Assembly (NCBI GenBank): GCA_938027685.1
Contig: CALJAM010000027.1
Location: 1 to 50,507, forward strand
Length of the DNA stretch: 50,507 bases
Source of the DNA: an uncultured Bryobacteraceae bacterium
Lineage (GTDB): Bacteria > Acidobacteriota > Terriglobia > Bryobacterales > Bryobacteraceae
Direction: 5' to 3'
The notes beneath the pieces were generated by a model that saw nothing but the letters and a program-made list of their open reading frames with translations, did not search any database and was not told where the DNA came from. This document shows, piece after piece, positions 27,890 to 36,469 of the stretch; the first letter of the stretch is position 1; each line of letters begins with the position of its first letter. Position numbers and translations under genes: made by a program.

Positions 27890-30763
27890 TCACTGCACGA
27901 CCGGCGGCCGCTGCACGGTCACCACCACCGGATCGCTCACCTGAGCCGTCGCGAGCGAACGAACCTGCACCACGTAGACGCCAGGCCGGATGTCTTCGGG
28001 AAGCTGACCGACGATCTGCTCGGAGGAGACCTGCAACAGGCGCAGGGGCACGTCACTGAAGGTGACGCAGGACCCGCCGAGCACGGTGGGCGGCGGGATC
28101 TGCTCGGCGGTGGCGGGAAGGCCGAGGTTGGTCCCGAGCACGGTGACGAACGAGCCCGGTGTGAAATTCGGCGTCCCGTCCGTGGCGTTCAACACACCGC
28201 GCGCACCGCCGCGGATCGCCGGCCGGCCGGGCGCGTCAAGCGGAATAAAGCTGAGTCCGGAGAGCGTGATGGCATAAATGTTGCCCTTGGAATCCACCAC
28301 CATCCGGCGCGGCGAGATGTTGATGCGCGCCTGGCCGAACGCGCTCACGGTGGGCTGCTCGGCGGCGATGGCCGCGACCGTCTCGGCTCCCGTAGCGATG
28401 TCCACCTGCTCGATGACCGGACGCACGTCGTCGCGCGTGGCGGCGGTCACGCTCTGGCGCACCGCGGTGGTCAACCGCACGAAGGAACGCTCGTCCAGCG
28501 GCGCGACCGCGGCCACATGCCGCTGGCCGGCGCTAACCACCGTTTGCGTGGGCTGCCCGCCCGGCGTGGTCGGAGCCGTGGTCTGCACAACGCCCGGCCG
28601 CTCCGCTCCTCCGATGACCGCGATCGAAGAACTCAGAATCAGCCCGTTCGCCAGATAGTAAGCTCCGCGCGGCGCCGCGCCCAGCACGCCGTAGTAACTG
28701 ATGATGGTCTGGTTGGGAGTGTAAATTTGGCGCCTGACCGTATAAGTGTCGGCAAGGGCGTCATACAAGTACGCTGCACCCGCTCCGTCCAAAAGCAGCA
28801 TGGATTCACCGCCGGGCGTGGCGATCATCTGCTGCGGTCCGGAAACAATATTGGTGGGGAAGATGTTCGTGTTCGCCGGTCTGGGCACCGCCTGATTGCC
28901 CACGACCTTCCACATGGTGCCGTTGGACATGACGATCTGAAGTCCGGAGAGCCCCATGGCGAGAGTTCGTGGGTAAATGACCGCGGCGGCGGCATTCCGC
29001 GGCACGGGCGGGAACTCGATCTCCCCGATCATCCTCCGTTCTTCCAGATCCACGATGCCCACCAATTCGCCGCCCATGTGGCCCACGTAGAGCAGGCTTC
29101 CATCGAGCGACATGGCCATCTGCCGCGGCAGCTGGCCTACCTTGATCGGCGGGAGAAACTTCTGCTTTTTCAGATCGAAGACTTCGATCCGGTTGTAACC
29201 CGGATTGGTGGCGTAAAGCAGGCCGCGCGCCTCATCGAGGACCAAGTCCTGCAGTCCTTGGTCTCCATAAAGCGTCGAAGGTACAGGAAAGATGAGGCCC
29301 CGCTGGTCGGCCTGGCGGTAGTTCATGTAAACGCGGATCGTGTTCGGGATGTTGATGGCTTCGGGCGAAACCAGGTTCACGTTAACTGCCGATCCGCTGT
29401 TGCCGGCATAGAGATTGGTGCCGGGCTGGCGGTTCACATTGAATCGGCCGGGCTCCATGGTGAAGGTGATGGTGGCGGGCGCAACGCCGGTGGAGACCTC
29501 CGCCACCAACGCGTTTCCCAGCGGGGGAAGCGAGAAAGTCAGTTTGCCTTTGCCAAGATTGACCACTCTCACCTGACCGCGTACGATGCCTTGGTTGCAC
29601 AGGTCGTAAGCCATGAAGACCTGCGTGGTCTCCGGCTGGAGAATCGGGTAATCGTAAAGCCTGCCCAGCGGCAGGTAAATCAAACCGGACTCCGAGAGAC
29701 CCCAGGCGTGCTCGCCGTCGGAGGTGATCACCATCCTCGCTACGATGCTTTCCGGCAGCTTGATGCCCAAGCGGATGCTGAGATTGTCCGCGTCGGAGAT
29801 CATGAGAATGGACGACTGCGGGCGCGGCGTGGGCAGGCTGGTGGCGGCCACGTTGAAGGTGCTGTAAAGAGTTTTGCCGTCAGGCGAAAAGACGCTGCCC
29901 CCGATGTTCTGCTGCAGGTTGAAGGAAGCGGCCGGGAAGGGGAAGGGCGAGTTCGCCGTGCTTTGCTGGGCCACCACGTTCAGGTTCGACGTTCTGTACA
30001 TGGTGAAGCCCGCCATGAACCGGGAGCCGTCGGGGGCCATCGAAAGCACGCTCGACTGGCCGGAGACGGCGCGGCTGCGCAGGATCGTGCCGCTCGATAC
30101 CTCATAGACGAAAAGCATCAGGGCTGAAGTCGTGTAGTTGGTCAAGCCCACGATGAACTGGCCGTCGGGAGTGGCGATGAGGCGGGTGCGGATGGGGGAA
30201 ATCGGGCGCGGCAACGTGACGGCAGGCAGCGGCGAAGGCGTGGGCGGCGGAGGCGGATACTGCACCGCCCTCACCTGCTGCGAGACGGCCTGGGTGCGAT
30301 CGTAGATCAGCAACGTGTTTTGCAGGTTTCCGACGCCCGTGCCCTCCGTGCTGATCAGCACTCGCCCGTCGGCGCCTACGGCCACGCCCTCGGGCCGGGC
30401 CGGCAGGGCGACCGTTTGTATCACGCCGCCCGATGCCAGGTCGATCACGCTCAGACTGGCGGCCTGGTTGTTGGTGACGTAAAGGTAGGCGTTGTCGGGC
30501 GACATGGCCGCAGCCAGCGGAGAAGTTCCCACTCGGATCCACCCGACCAGAGCCTTGTCTTTGTAACTGTAAATGTCCACCCGGTTGGCGTTGGTGTTGA
30601 CCAGGTACAGGCGCTGGCGCGCCTCGTCCAGGACGATGTCCGAGGGAGTTCCGCCCAGGGAAATCACCTCGCCGAAGGTGGCGCCGGTGGTCTGGGCCAG
30701 AACTGCGGCGCCGCCGACGAACCAAACCGCCGCACCGGCCAGTTTCATTACCTTGCGTTTCAT
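27890..30763 (-). CDS. exported beta-propeller protein with Solibacter-type C-terminal domain
   Basis: A 957-residue secreted or surface protein. A signal peptide (about 1-26, ending VLAQTT) is followed by YVTN/YncE-like propeller repeats: PSDIVLDEARQRLYLVNTNA, AMSPDNAYLYVTNNQAAS, and again DLVLDEARGLLYATNPGYN. It ends with an Ig-like TIGR03437 domain (about 860-957; NFTPGSFVTVLGTNLG, PPTVLGGSCVTFSDVPLRLL and SSEQIVGQLPEDIRPGVYVVQV). That domain is characteristic of Solibacter and relatives. The frame is open much further upstream, but that part overlaps the divergent DUF192 gene and resembles nothing, so the ATG at 30763 was chosen. The function may be adhesion or surface display. It heads a minus-strand run leading to the ATPase-channel pair. 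Confidence 0.85.
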   Translation of the reverse strand: MKRKVMKLAGAAVWFVGGAAVLAQTTGATFGEVISLGGTPSDIVLDEARQRLYLVNTNANRVDIYSYKDKALVGWIRVGTSPLAAAMSPDNAYLYVTNNQAASLSVIDLASGGVIQTVALPARPEGVAVGADGRVLISTEGTGVGNLQNTLLIYDRTQAVSQQVRAVQYPPPPPTPSPLPAVTLPRPISPIRTRLIATPDGQFIVGLTNYTTSALMLFVYEVSSGTILRSRAVSGQSSVLSMAPDGSRFMAGFTMYRTSNLNVVAQQSTANSPFPFPAASFNLQQNIGGSVFSPDGKTLYSTFNVAATSLPTPRPQSSILMISDADNLSIRLGIKLPESIVARMVITSDGEHAWGLSESGLIYLPLGRLYDYPILQPETTQVFMAYDLCNQGIVRGQVRVVNLGKGKLTFSLPPLGNALVAEVSTGVAPATITFTMEPGRFNVNRQPGTNLYAGNSGSAVNVNLVSPEAINIPNTIRVYMNYRQADQRGLIFPVPSTLYGDQGLQDLVLDEARGLLYATNPGYNRIEVFDLKKQKFLPPIKVGQLPRQMAMSLDGSLLYVGHMGGELVGIVDLEERRMIGEIEFPPVPRNAAAAVIYPRTLAMGLSGLQIVMSNGTMWKVVGNQAVPRPANTNIFPTNIVSGPQQMIATPGGESMLLLDGAGAAYLYDALADTYTVRRQIYTPNQTIISYYGVLGAAPRGAYYLANGLILSSSIAVIGGAERPGVVQTTAPTTPGGQPTQTVVSAGQRHVAAVAPLDERSFVRLTTAVRQSVTAATRDDVRPVIEQVDIATGAETVAAIAAEQPTVSAFGQARINISPRRMVVDSKGNIYAITLSGLSFIPLDAPGRPAIRGGARGVLNATDGTPNFTPGSFVTVLGTNLGLPATAEQIPPPTVLGGSCVTFSDVPLRLLQVSSEQIVGQLPEDIRPGVYVVQVRSLATAQVSDPVVVTVQRPPVVQ

Positions 30764-30937
30764 GACGCGTTTCCCAGCATAAACAAAATGCCGCGCCGCC
30801 GCCAGCGGGAGGGTCACGGCATAGACGTAAACCCGCGGAACGGGCGAGAGTTGCGTGACCGCCCGGCGGCAGACGGAAGCGGCAGCGATCCGCCGAGAGC
30901 GCAACCGGCCGGCCCGAGCTGTGTTATAACGTGTTGG
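30764..30937. promoter_or_regulatory. divergent intergenic region
   Basis: A 174-base spacer between the divergent propeller and DUF192 genes. TATAAC at 30925-30930 is a good plus-strand -10 element, about 8 bases before the putative CTG start of the DUF192 gene. No clear -35 partner was seen. No strong minus-strand promoter was recognised. Confidence 0.4.
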
Positions 30938-31291
30938 CTGAAGCTTCTGATCCGAAACCTCACCAGAAACGCGGTTCTGGCTACGCGGGCCGACGTCGCC
31001 GACACGAGCAGAAAGCGGCGGACCGGCCTGCTCAAGCACGAAAGTCTGCCCCAGGGGGAGGGACTGTGGATCGTGCCCTGTGAGGCCATTCACACCATCG
31101 GCATGAAGTTCCCCATTGACGTGCTGTTCCTCAGCCGGACGCGTAAGGTGCTCAAGGTCAAGGAACGCATGCCGCCCGGACGGGTCGCGCTTTGCGTGTG
31201 GGCGCACTCGGTGCTCGAGCTCCCTGCGGGCACAGTGGCGGCTACCGGCACGACCGTGGGTGACCAGTTGGAATTCGAGAAAGTGGCATGA
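30938..31291 (+). CDS. DUF192 family protein
   Basis: About 117 residues matching the DUF192 pattern: VLATRADVADTSRKRRTGLL, LPQGEGLWIVPCEAIHTIGM, KFPIDVLFL and a final ELPAGTVAATGTTVGDQLEF. The family is small, often exported or envelope-associated, and of unknown function. The conserved core begins near 30953. No ATG, GTG or TTG lies in frame close to it; CTG at 30938 or 30947 is the nearest possible start, and the frame is open far upstream over the antisense strand of the propeller gene. The start is therefore uncertain. The stop overlaps the ATG of the TPR lipoprotein gene (ATGA). Confidence 0.75.
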   Translation: MKLLIRNLTRNAVLATRADVADTSRKRRTGLLKHESLPQGEGLWIVPCEAIHTIGMKFPIDVLFLSRTRKVLKVKERMPPGRVALCVWAHSVLELPAGTVAATGTTVGDQLEFEKVA

Positions 31292-32253
31292 GGCGCGTGA
31301 CCGCAGCACTCGCATGCCTGCTTACGGTGGCGGGTTGTTCGCAACACCACCGGCAGGCTCGCCGCATCGGGTCGCCTCATGCGCCCACCGTTCATTCGAC
31401 GCTGAACCGACAGATCGTGAACGCGATGGACGCGGGCGAGGGCGACTTTACGCTCGCAGCTTTGCGTCGCAGGCTGGCTCTGGAGCCGGCCAACGCCGGG
31501 GTGCGGTTGGAGCTGGCGCGGCGCTATCGTGAGCTGGGCTTCCCGGACCTGGCCCTGGAGCACGCGCGACTGGCGGCCGAGTACTTTCCGGACTCCGCCG
31601 AGGCCCACATCGAGCAAGCCCGCGCTCTGCGCGCCTTGGGCCTGAGGCGAGAAGCCGCCGAGCTGCTGGAATCCTTCTTCCGGGCCCATCCCCGCACGTC
31701 CGCCAACGTGCCGGCTTGGCTTGGGCTCTTGCGCGACGAGATCGGGCAGTGGCAACAAGGCGAGGCTGCGCACCGCGCGGCCATCGCCCTGGCGCCCAAC
31801 CGGGACGACCTCTACAACAACCTCGGCTACAACCTGCTGCGGCAGGGCCGTCACCAGGAGGCCCGCCAGGCGCTGGAGCGGGCCTTGAAACTCAATCCCG
31901 ACTCGCAGGCAGCCCGTAACAACCTGGGCCTAGTGCTGGCGGCAACGGGCTCCGGAGCGCTCGAGACCTTCCGGCGCTCCACCGACCCCGCTACGGCGCA
32001 TAACAACCTGGCCTGCGCGCTGATCGAGCAGGGACGCTACGAAGAGGCGCGCAAGGAGCTGGAAAGCGCGCTAGCATATAATCGGAATCATCCCGCGGCG
32101 CTCGCGAATCTCCGATTGCTTGCAGAACTCGACGGTCGGCCGGCCGCGGTGACGCCCGGGTCTGCGCCCCGTAGCGGAAGGGGGCGATTCTGGTGGAGAC
32201 TTTGGAGGAAGTTGGCAGGATTCGAGCAGCCGGGAGGGCGCTCACAGCCATGA
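31288..32253 (+). CDS. TPR-repeat lipoprotein, TadD-like
   Basis: A 321-residue lipoprotein. The signal peptide ends in the lipobox TVAGC with Cys17 as the lipidation site. About five or six tetratricopeptide repeats follow (RLELARRYRELGFPDLALEHA, LYNNLGYNLLRQGRHQEARQ, AHNNLACALIEQGRYEEARK). Tad loci usually encode such a lipoprotein, TadD, needed for secretin assembly. Its position just upstream of the Flp pilin supports that role, although the protein is longer than some TadD. It overlaps the DUF192 gene by 4 bases. The C-terminal 40 residues are Arg/Gly-rich and unstructured. Confidence 0.75.
   Translation: MRRVTAALACLLTVAGCSQHHRQARRIGSPHAPTVHSTLNRQIVNAMDAGEGDFTLAALRRRLALEPANAGVRLELARRYRELGFPDLALEHARLAAEYFPDSAEAHIEQARALRALGLRREAAELLESFFRAHPRTSANVPAWLGLLRDEIGQWQQGEAAHRAAIALAPNRDDLYNNLGYNLLRQGRHQEARQALERALKLNPDSQAARNNLGLVLAATGSGALETFRRSTDPATAHNNLACALIEQGRYEEARKELESALAYNRNHPAALANLRLLAELDGRPAAVTPGSAPRSGRGRFWWRLWRKLAGFEQPGGRSQP
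32077..32082 (+). promoter_or_regulatory. possible internal -10 element upstream of flp
   Basis: A perfect TATAAT inside the 3' part of the TPR gene, about 235 bases before the Flp pilin ATG. The -35 position shows no good match. It could give extra pilin transcription, or be chance. Confidence 0.25.
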
Positions 32254-32316
32254 GGGGGGTCATCGGGCGCATTCCCGGTGCGATCGCGTGGCATACGCGA
32301 GGAAAGGGGAAAGCTT

Positions 32317-32493
32317 ATGTGGCATGAACTGCTGCGAGGTGAAGAGGGTCAGGACCTCGTCGAGTACGCCTTGATCGTGGCCGCAGTAGGCCTGGCCCTG
32401 ATTACGACGGTCAACACGCTCTCGCAAGGCGTGGCGAGCCTATACTCCAGCATCACGCAGGATCTTTCCAGCATCGGCGCCACACAGCAGTGA
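32317..32493 (+). CDS. flp: Flp/TadA-type prepilin
   Basis: A 58-residue type IVb pilin precursor. The processing motif is EEGQDLVEYALIVAAVGLAL, where cleavage after Gly leaves QDLVEY, matching the Flp rule G followed by four residues then Glu-Tyr. The hydrophobic helix after it is the polymerisation spine, and the short polar tail ends in GATQQ. The ATG at 32317 was chosen because GGAAAGGGG precedes it; the frame is open upstream without family resemblance. It is the first core gene of the Tad locus and is followed by a GC hairpin that may keep downstream expression below pilin level. Confidence 0.92.
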   Translation: MWHELLRGEEGQDLVEYALIVAAVGLALITTVNTLSQGVASLYSSITQDLSSIGATQQ

Positions 32494-32512
32494 GCGCGCT
32501 CAAAAGGCGCGC
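32494..32512 (+). terminator. GC hairpin after the pilin gene
   Basis: GCGCGC (32494-32499) and GCGCGC (32507-32512) pair around a 7-base loop, immediately after the pilin TGA. No T tract follows, so it is more likely a partial terminator or an mRNA 3'-stabilising stem than a full stop. Confidence 0.35.
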
Positions 32513-32539
32513 CGACGACCGGCGTAGCGGGGAGAGGGC

Positions 32540-34069
32540 ATGCGCGGGTTACGCGCCTGGCTGATCCCCGACCTGGCGCTGGTCGCGGCGCTGGTGACGC
32601 TGGCTTATTGCCTGCTGCTGTGGGACGCGCCGCAGAGCCTGTTTCGTGACGCCGACGCGGGGTGGCACATCCGCACGGGAGAACGAATCCTCAGCCAGAG
32701 ATCTCTGCCGCGCGCGGATCCCTATTCGTTCTCCCGCCCGCACCACGCCTGGGTAGCCTGGGAGTGGGGCGCCGACCTCCTCATGGGCGCGATTCACCGC
32801 TTCGCCGGCCTGAGCGGAATCGTGTGGCTGTACGCCGGCGCCATCGCCGCGTCGGTGTGGCTATGGATCCGGCTTAGCTGGCAATCGGGCGGGGACTTCC
32901 TGCTGGCCTGCGCTATGGCGGCCCCCATGCTCTCCACCGCCAATCTGCACTGGCTGGCGCGCCCGCACGTCTTCGGGTGGATCTTCACCCTGCTTGCGCT
33001 GTGGTGTTGCGAGCGAGCTGGCACGCGCTTCCGCCTCCGGGAGGCTCTGGCCATCGCCGCGGCCTCGGCCTTGTGGGCCAACCTGCACGGCAGCTTCTTC
33101 CTCGGCCCCGCCATCGCCGCGGTCTACGCCGCCGGGTACTGGATCGCGCCTCGCCTGTGGCAACAAACGCAGCCCGATTCGCCGGCCCGAGCACGATGGC
33201 TCGCCTGGGCGGCGACCGCATCTCTAGCCGGTACCCTGCTGAATCCCTACGGCTGGCGGCTGCACTGGCACGTTGTGCGTTACCTGGGCGATCGTGAGCT
33301 GCTGGCGCGGATCGGCGAGTTCCAGACGTTCAATTTTCACGCCGAGGGCGCGGGCCAGATCCTGGCGGCGATCGGCCTCGCCGGTCTGGGCGCGGGGGCG
33401 GCCTTGGCTGAGCGTCAACTGCCTAGGTTCCTGCTGCTCGGCGTGCTCGTGATCGGCGCGCTGCGCGTAGCCAGGGTTCTCCCTTTGCTGGCGCTCGCGG
33501 GACTGCCTCTGGCCAATGGCGCGATCACAGCCGCGCTGCGCCGGTGCGCCGACGGAACCTCGCTCGCTGCCGGGGTGCGCCGACATCTGCGTGCAGCGTT
33601 GAGTTACTCGGCGAGGCTACGCACGCTGGATTCCGCCCATCACGGAGCGCTTTGGGCCCTGGTCGGCCTGCTGGCGGCGTGGTTCTGGCTGCGCCTGCCG
33701 GGCGTGGCCGCACGGACGGGGTTTCCCCCGGACCAGTTCCCTGTGGAGCTGGCGGCAGCCACGGTCGAGAAGTTGCCCCCGGATGCGCGGCTGCTCACGA
33801 CCGACAAGTTCGGCGGGTATCTCATCTACCGTTTCGCCGGGGAGCGCAAGGTGTTCTTTGACGGCCGCAGCGACTTTTATGGAGCCGAGTTTCTCAAACA
33901 GTATGGCCGCTTGATGGCCGCGCGCCCGGGTTGGCGGGAGACGGTGCAGACATACGGTTTCACTCATGCCCTTTTGCCTGCGGACTCGCCGCTGGCAGGC
34001 GCCCTCGAAGCGGCGGGATGGAAGCGCCTGGGCAGCGACAGGGTAGCCGTGGTGCTGCAAAAACCATGA
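32540..34069 (+). CDS. multi-pass membrane protein, possible GT-C-like enzyme
   Basis: A 509-residue protein with roughly ten hydrophobic segments and a soluble C-terminal part (about 390-509). The N-terminal loop has DADAGWHIRTGERIL with paired acidic residues and DPYSF, resembling the first periplasmic loop of GT-C-type membrane glycosyltransferases. The C-terminal part reads TTDKFGGYLIYRFAGE and KVFFDGRSDFYG, a pattern seen in unannotated bacterial membrane proteins of this class. It is inserted between the Flp pilin and cpaB, where no standard Tad gene occurs, so pilin or envelope glycosylation is a possible job. Proof is lacking. GGAGAGGGC precedes the ATG. Confidence 0.6.
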   Translation: MRGLRAWLIPDLALVAALVTLAYCLLLWDAPQSLFRDADAGWHIRTGERILSQRSLPRADPYSFSRPHHAWVAWEWGADLLMGAIHRFAGLSGIVWLYAGAIAASVWLWIRLSWQSGGDFLLACAMAAPMLSTANLHWLARPHVFGWIFTLLALWCCERAGTRFRLREALAIAAASALWANLHGSFFLGPAIAAVYAAGYWIAPRLWQQTQPDSPARARWLAWAATASLAGTLLNPYGWRLHWHVVRYLGDRELLARIGEFQTFNFHAEGAGQILAAIGLAGLGAGAALAERQLPRFLLLGVLVIGALRVARVLPLLALAGLPLANGAITAALRRCADGTSLAAGVRRHLRAALSYSARLRTLDSAHHGALWALVGLLAAWFWLRLPGVAARTGFPPDQFPVELAAATVEKLPPDARLLTTDKFGGYLIYRFAGERKVFFDGRSDFYGAEFLKQYGRLMAARPGWRETVQTYGFTHALLPADSPLAGALEAAGWKRLGSDRVAVVLQKP

Positions 34070-34160
34070 AGGTGAGTCAAACAACCTTCGAAAGTGTTTG
34101 TTGTTTAATAGGTAGCGCGGTAGCCCGGGCGCCGGCCCGGCTCGCCGCGGAAGGTCTCCA

Positions 34161-35063
34161 ATGGAGCGGCAGAAAGTAGTCATCATCTTCGGCGTCGCGC
34201 TGCTGGCTGCGGCGGCGCTGACGTGGTTCCTGTGGGCCAAAACCACGGCGCCCAAGCAAGAAGCTCAGGTGCTGGCGGTGGCTGCAGCGCGCGATTTGGC
34301 TCCGGGCGCCCGGATTCGGAAGACGGACCTCAAACTGGTGCGCGTGGCCCAGACCGCGCTGCCCAAAGGAGCGTTGCTCGACGCCAAACTGGCGCTCGAT
34401 CGCGCCGTCCTTTATCCGCTCAGCGCCAATGAAATCCTGACGAACGCGAAGCTGGCCAGCCTCGCCGGTCCCGAGGGCATTCCCGCCATGATCGAACCGG
34501 GCATGCGGGCCGTGGCTGTCCCGGTCACCGAAACGAGCGGGGCGGCAGGTCTCATCCAGCCCCGATCGCGGGTAGACGTGCTTTTCACACGGACCGGTTC
34601 GCCGGCCGAGGCCTCTACCGTTACCATCCTTCAGGACGTGGAGGTGCTCAGCATCGGCCGAAGCACCACGCCCGGGCAGGCGGCGGGACAAATGGATCCC
34701 CGAGGCCCGCGCAGCGTCACCGCCACGCTTCTGGTGACTCCCGAGGACGCGCGCAAGCTCGAGCTGGCCAAGAACCAGGGGCGCATCAGCCTGGCGTTGC
34801 GGAACCCGCTGGACCGCTCCCGATTGCCCGATGGAGGTCCGGTGACCTTCGAAGCGCTCGACCCCATGATCTTCGCGCGCACTGCGCGCGCCCGCCGGGG
34901 CCTGCCGCCCACCCCCGGCCGCCTGGCCGCCATTAGAGACGAAGAGGAATGGAGGCGGCTGACGGGCGAGCCCAAGCCCCAACCCAAGCCCGAGCCGCCC
35001 AAGCCCAAACACGTCGTCGACGTCTACCGCGGAGACAAGCACGTGCAGGAAATCTTCCAATGA
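34161..35063 (+). CDS. cpaB: Flp pilus assembly protein CpaB (RcpC)
   Basis: A 300-residue inner-membrane-anchored periplasmic protein. One N-terminal membrane segment (about 6-24) is followed by a SAF domain (about 37-105; ARDLAPGARIRKTDLKLV) and an RcpC-type domain (MRAVAVPVTETSGAAGLIQPRSRVDVLF). The C-terminus is a Pro/Lys tail (KPQPKPEPPKPKH) that may span the peptidoglycan. CpaB is thought to link the secretin to the inner-membrane platform. It overlaps the secretin gene by 4 bases. The 91-base gap before it holds a weak 7-bp inverted repeat (34079-34106), with no clear role. Confidence 0.9.
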   Translation: MERQKVVIIFGVALLAAAALTWFLWAKTTAPKQEAQVLAVAAARDLAPGARIRKTDLKLVRVAQTALPKGALLDAKLALDRAVLYPLSANEILTNAKLASLAGPEGIPAMIEPGMRAVAVPVTETSGAAGLIQPRSRVDVLFTRTGSPAEASTVTILQDVEVLSIGRSTTPGQAAGQMDPRGPRSVTATLLVTPEDARKLELAKNQGRISLALRNPLDRSRLPDGGPVTFEALDPMIFARTARARRGLPPTPGRLAAIRDEEEWRRLTGEPKPQPKPEPPKPKHVVDVYRGDKHVQEIFQ

Positions 35064-36469
35064 GCTCTGCGAAAACATTCTTCGCATTTTTTGTTTCAAC
35101 TTTGCCGCTGCTCGCCTTCGCCCAACCCAGCGCCCGCCCCTTGGGCGCCGAACAGGATCTCACGCTGGTGGCAGGTCGCGGCCGCCTGCTCCGTTTCGCC
35201 ACCGACGTCCAGAGAGTCGCGGTGGCCGAACCCAAGATCGCCGACGCCGTAGTGGTTTCGCCCCGCGAAATCATGATCAACGCCAAGGCGCCCGGCCATA
35301 CCACCGTCGTGATCTGGGAAGTGAACTCCGAGCCCGTGCAGTACAACGTCCACGTCGTGCAGGACACCACGTTCCTGGAAGAGCTGCGACGCGAACTGAA
35401 GGAACGACTGCCGGAAGCCGAGATCCGGGCCGACGGAACGCCGGAAAAAATGGTGCTCACCGGAACCGCCCGCAGTGAGGAGCAGGTCAAGCGCGCGGTC
35501 GCACTGGCATCGACTTACGCCCGAACGGTCGAGAACCTTATCAAGCTGCCCCCCTCCCCGGATCCGCGGCAGATCCTGCTTCAGGTGAAGTTCGCCAGCG
35601 TGGATCGCGTCGCCCTGAGCGAGCTCGGCTTCAACTACTTCAGCCGCCATGACAAGACCCTGGGCTCGGTCAGCACTCAGCAGTTCACACAGCCTCGCTT
35701 CAGCCAGTTCCAGTTCCAAGACCAGCAGTTCGAGAACACGACGATCAGCTTCTCGGACCTGCTCAATCTGTTCGTCTTCCGGCCCGATTTGAACATCGGA
35801 GCGACGATCCGCGCCTTGCAGGCGCGCAATCTGCTGCAAATCCTCGCCGAGCCCAACCTGATTACGGTGGAAGGCAAGGAGGCCTCCTTCCTGGCGGGCG
35901 GCCAGTTTCCCTTCCCCGTCATCACGACGACGCCCACCGGCGGCGCCATCGCGCCGGTCATCACCGTCCAGTTCAAAGATTTCGGCGTGCAGCTCAAATT
36001 CACCCCGACGCTGACGGACTCCGGCGCCATCCGCCTGCGCGTTGCGCCGGAGGTCAGTTCCCTGGACTTCACTAATGCCGTCACCTTGCAGGGCTTCCTG
36101 ATTCCCGCCGTTTCGACGCGAAGAGCCGAGACCGAAGTCGTGCTGAAGGACGGCGAGAGCTTCGCCATCGCCGGCCTGCTCGACAACCGCGTCGAGCAGG
36201 TGTTGAGCAAGATCCCGGGAATCGGCGACATCCCGATCATCGGACATCTGTTCCGCAGTCGCTCGACCCGGAAGACCGCCAACGAGTTGCTGGTCGTCAT
36301 AACGCCGCGCTTTGTACGCCCGCTCAGCCCCGAGGAGAAGGCCGCGTTGCCGGAAACGCTGGAGCCTTTCCTGCCGCCGGCGAGCGAGGAGAAGGCGCGG
36401 CGTGAGGGCAAGCAACCCCAGCGCCGTCCCCAGTTCGTAGGTCCGCGTGGTCACCAGGAACCCAAGTAG
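35060..36469 (+). CDS. cpaC: Flp pilus secretin CpaC (RcpA)
   Basis: A 469-residue outer-membrane secretin that forms the pilus pore. The signal peptide spans about residues 1-21. The N-terminal pilus/T2SS domain (about 30-105) contains VAGRGRLLRFATDVQRVAVAEP-type sequence, followed by a BON domain (about 108-175; MVLTGTARSEEQVKRAV). The secretin domain is at about 215-440 with the signature SKIPGIGDIPIIGHLFRSR. The protein is of usual length, with a charged C-terminal tail. The ATG at 35060 overlaps the cpaB stop, and the next gene starts 23 bases before its stop. Confidence 0.93.
   Translation: MSSAKTFFAFFVSTLPLLAFAQPSARPLGAEQDLTLVAGRGRLLRFATDVQRVAVAEPKIADAVVVSPREIMINAKAPGHTTVVIWEVNSEPVQYNVHVVQDTTFLEELRRELKERLPEAEIRADGTPEKMVLTGTARSEEQVKRAVALASTYARTVENLIKLPPSPDPRQILLQVKFASVDRVALSELGFNYFSRHDKTLGSVSTQQFTQPRFSQFQFQDQQFENTTISFSDLLNLFVFRPDLNIGATIRALQARNLLQILAEPNLITVEGKEASFLAGGQFPFPVITTTPTGGAIAPVITVQFKDFGVQLKFTPTLTDSGAIRLRVAPEVSSLDFTNAVTLQGFLIPAVSTRRAETEVVLKDGESFAIAGLLDNRVEQVLSKIPGIGDIPIIGHLFRSRSTRKTANELLVVITPRFVRPLSPEEKAALPETLEPFLPPASEEKARREGKQPQRRPQFVGPRGHQEPK

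Noticed and set aside
27782-30127. 781-codon open frame on the plus strand
   Set aside because: Antisense to the TIGR03437 propeller gene; His/Arg/Gly-rich translation with no family pattern. A GC-rich shadow frame.
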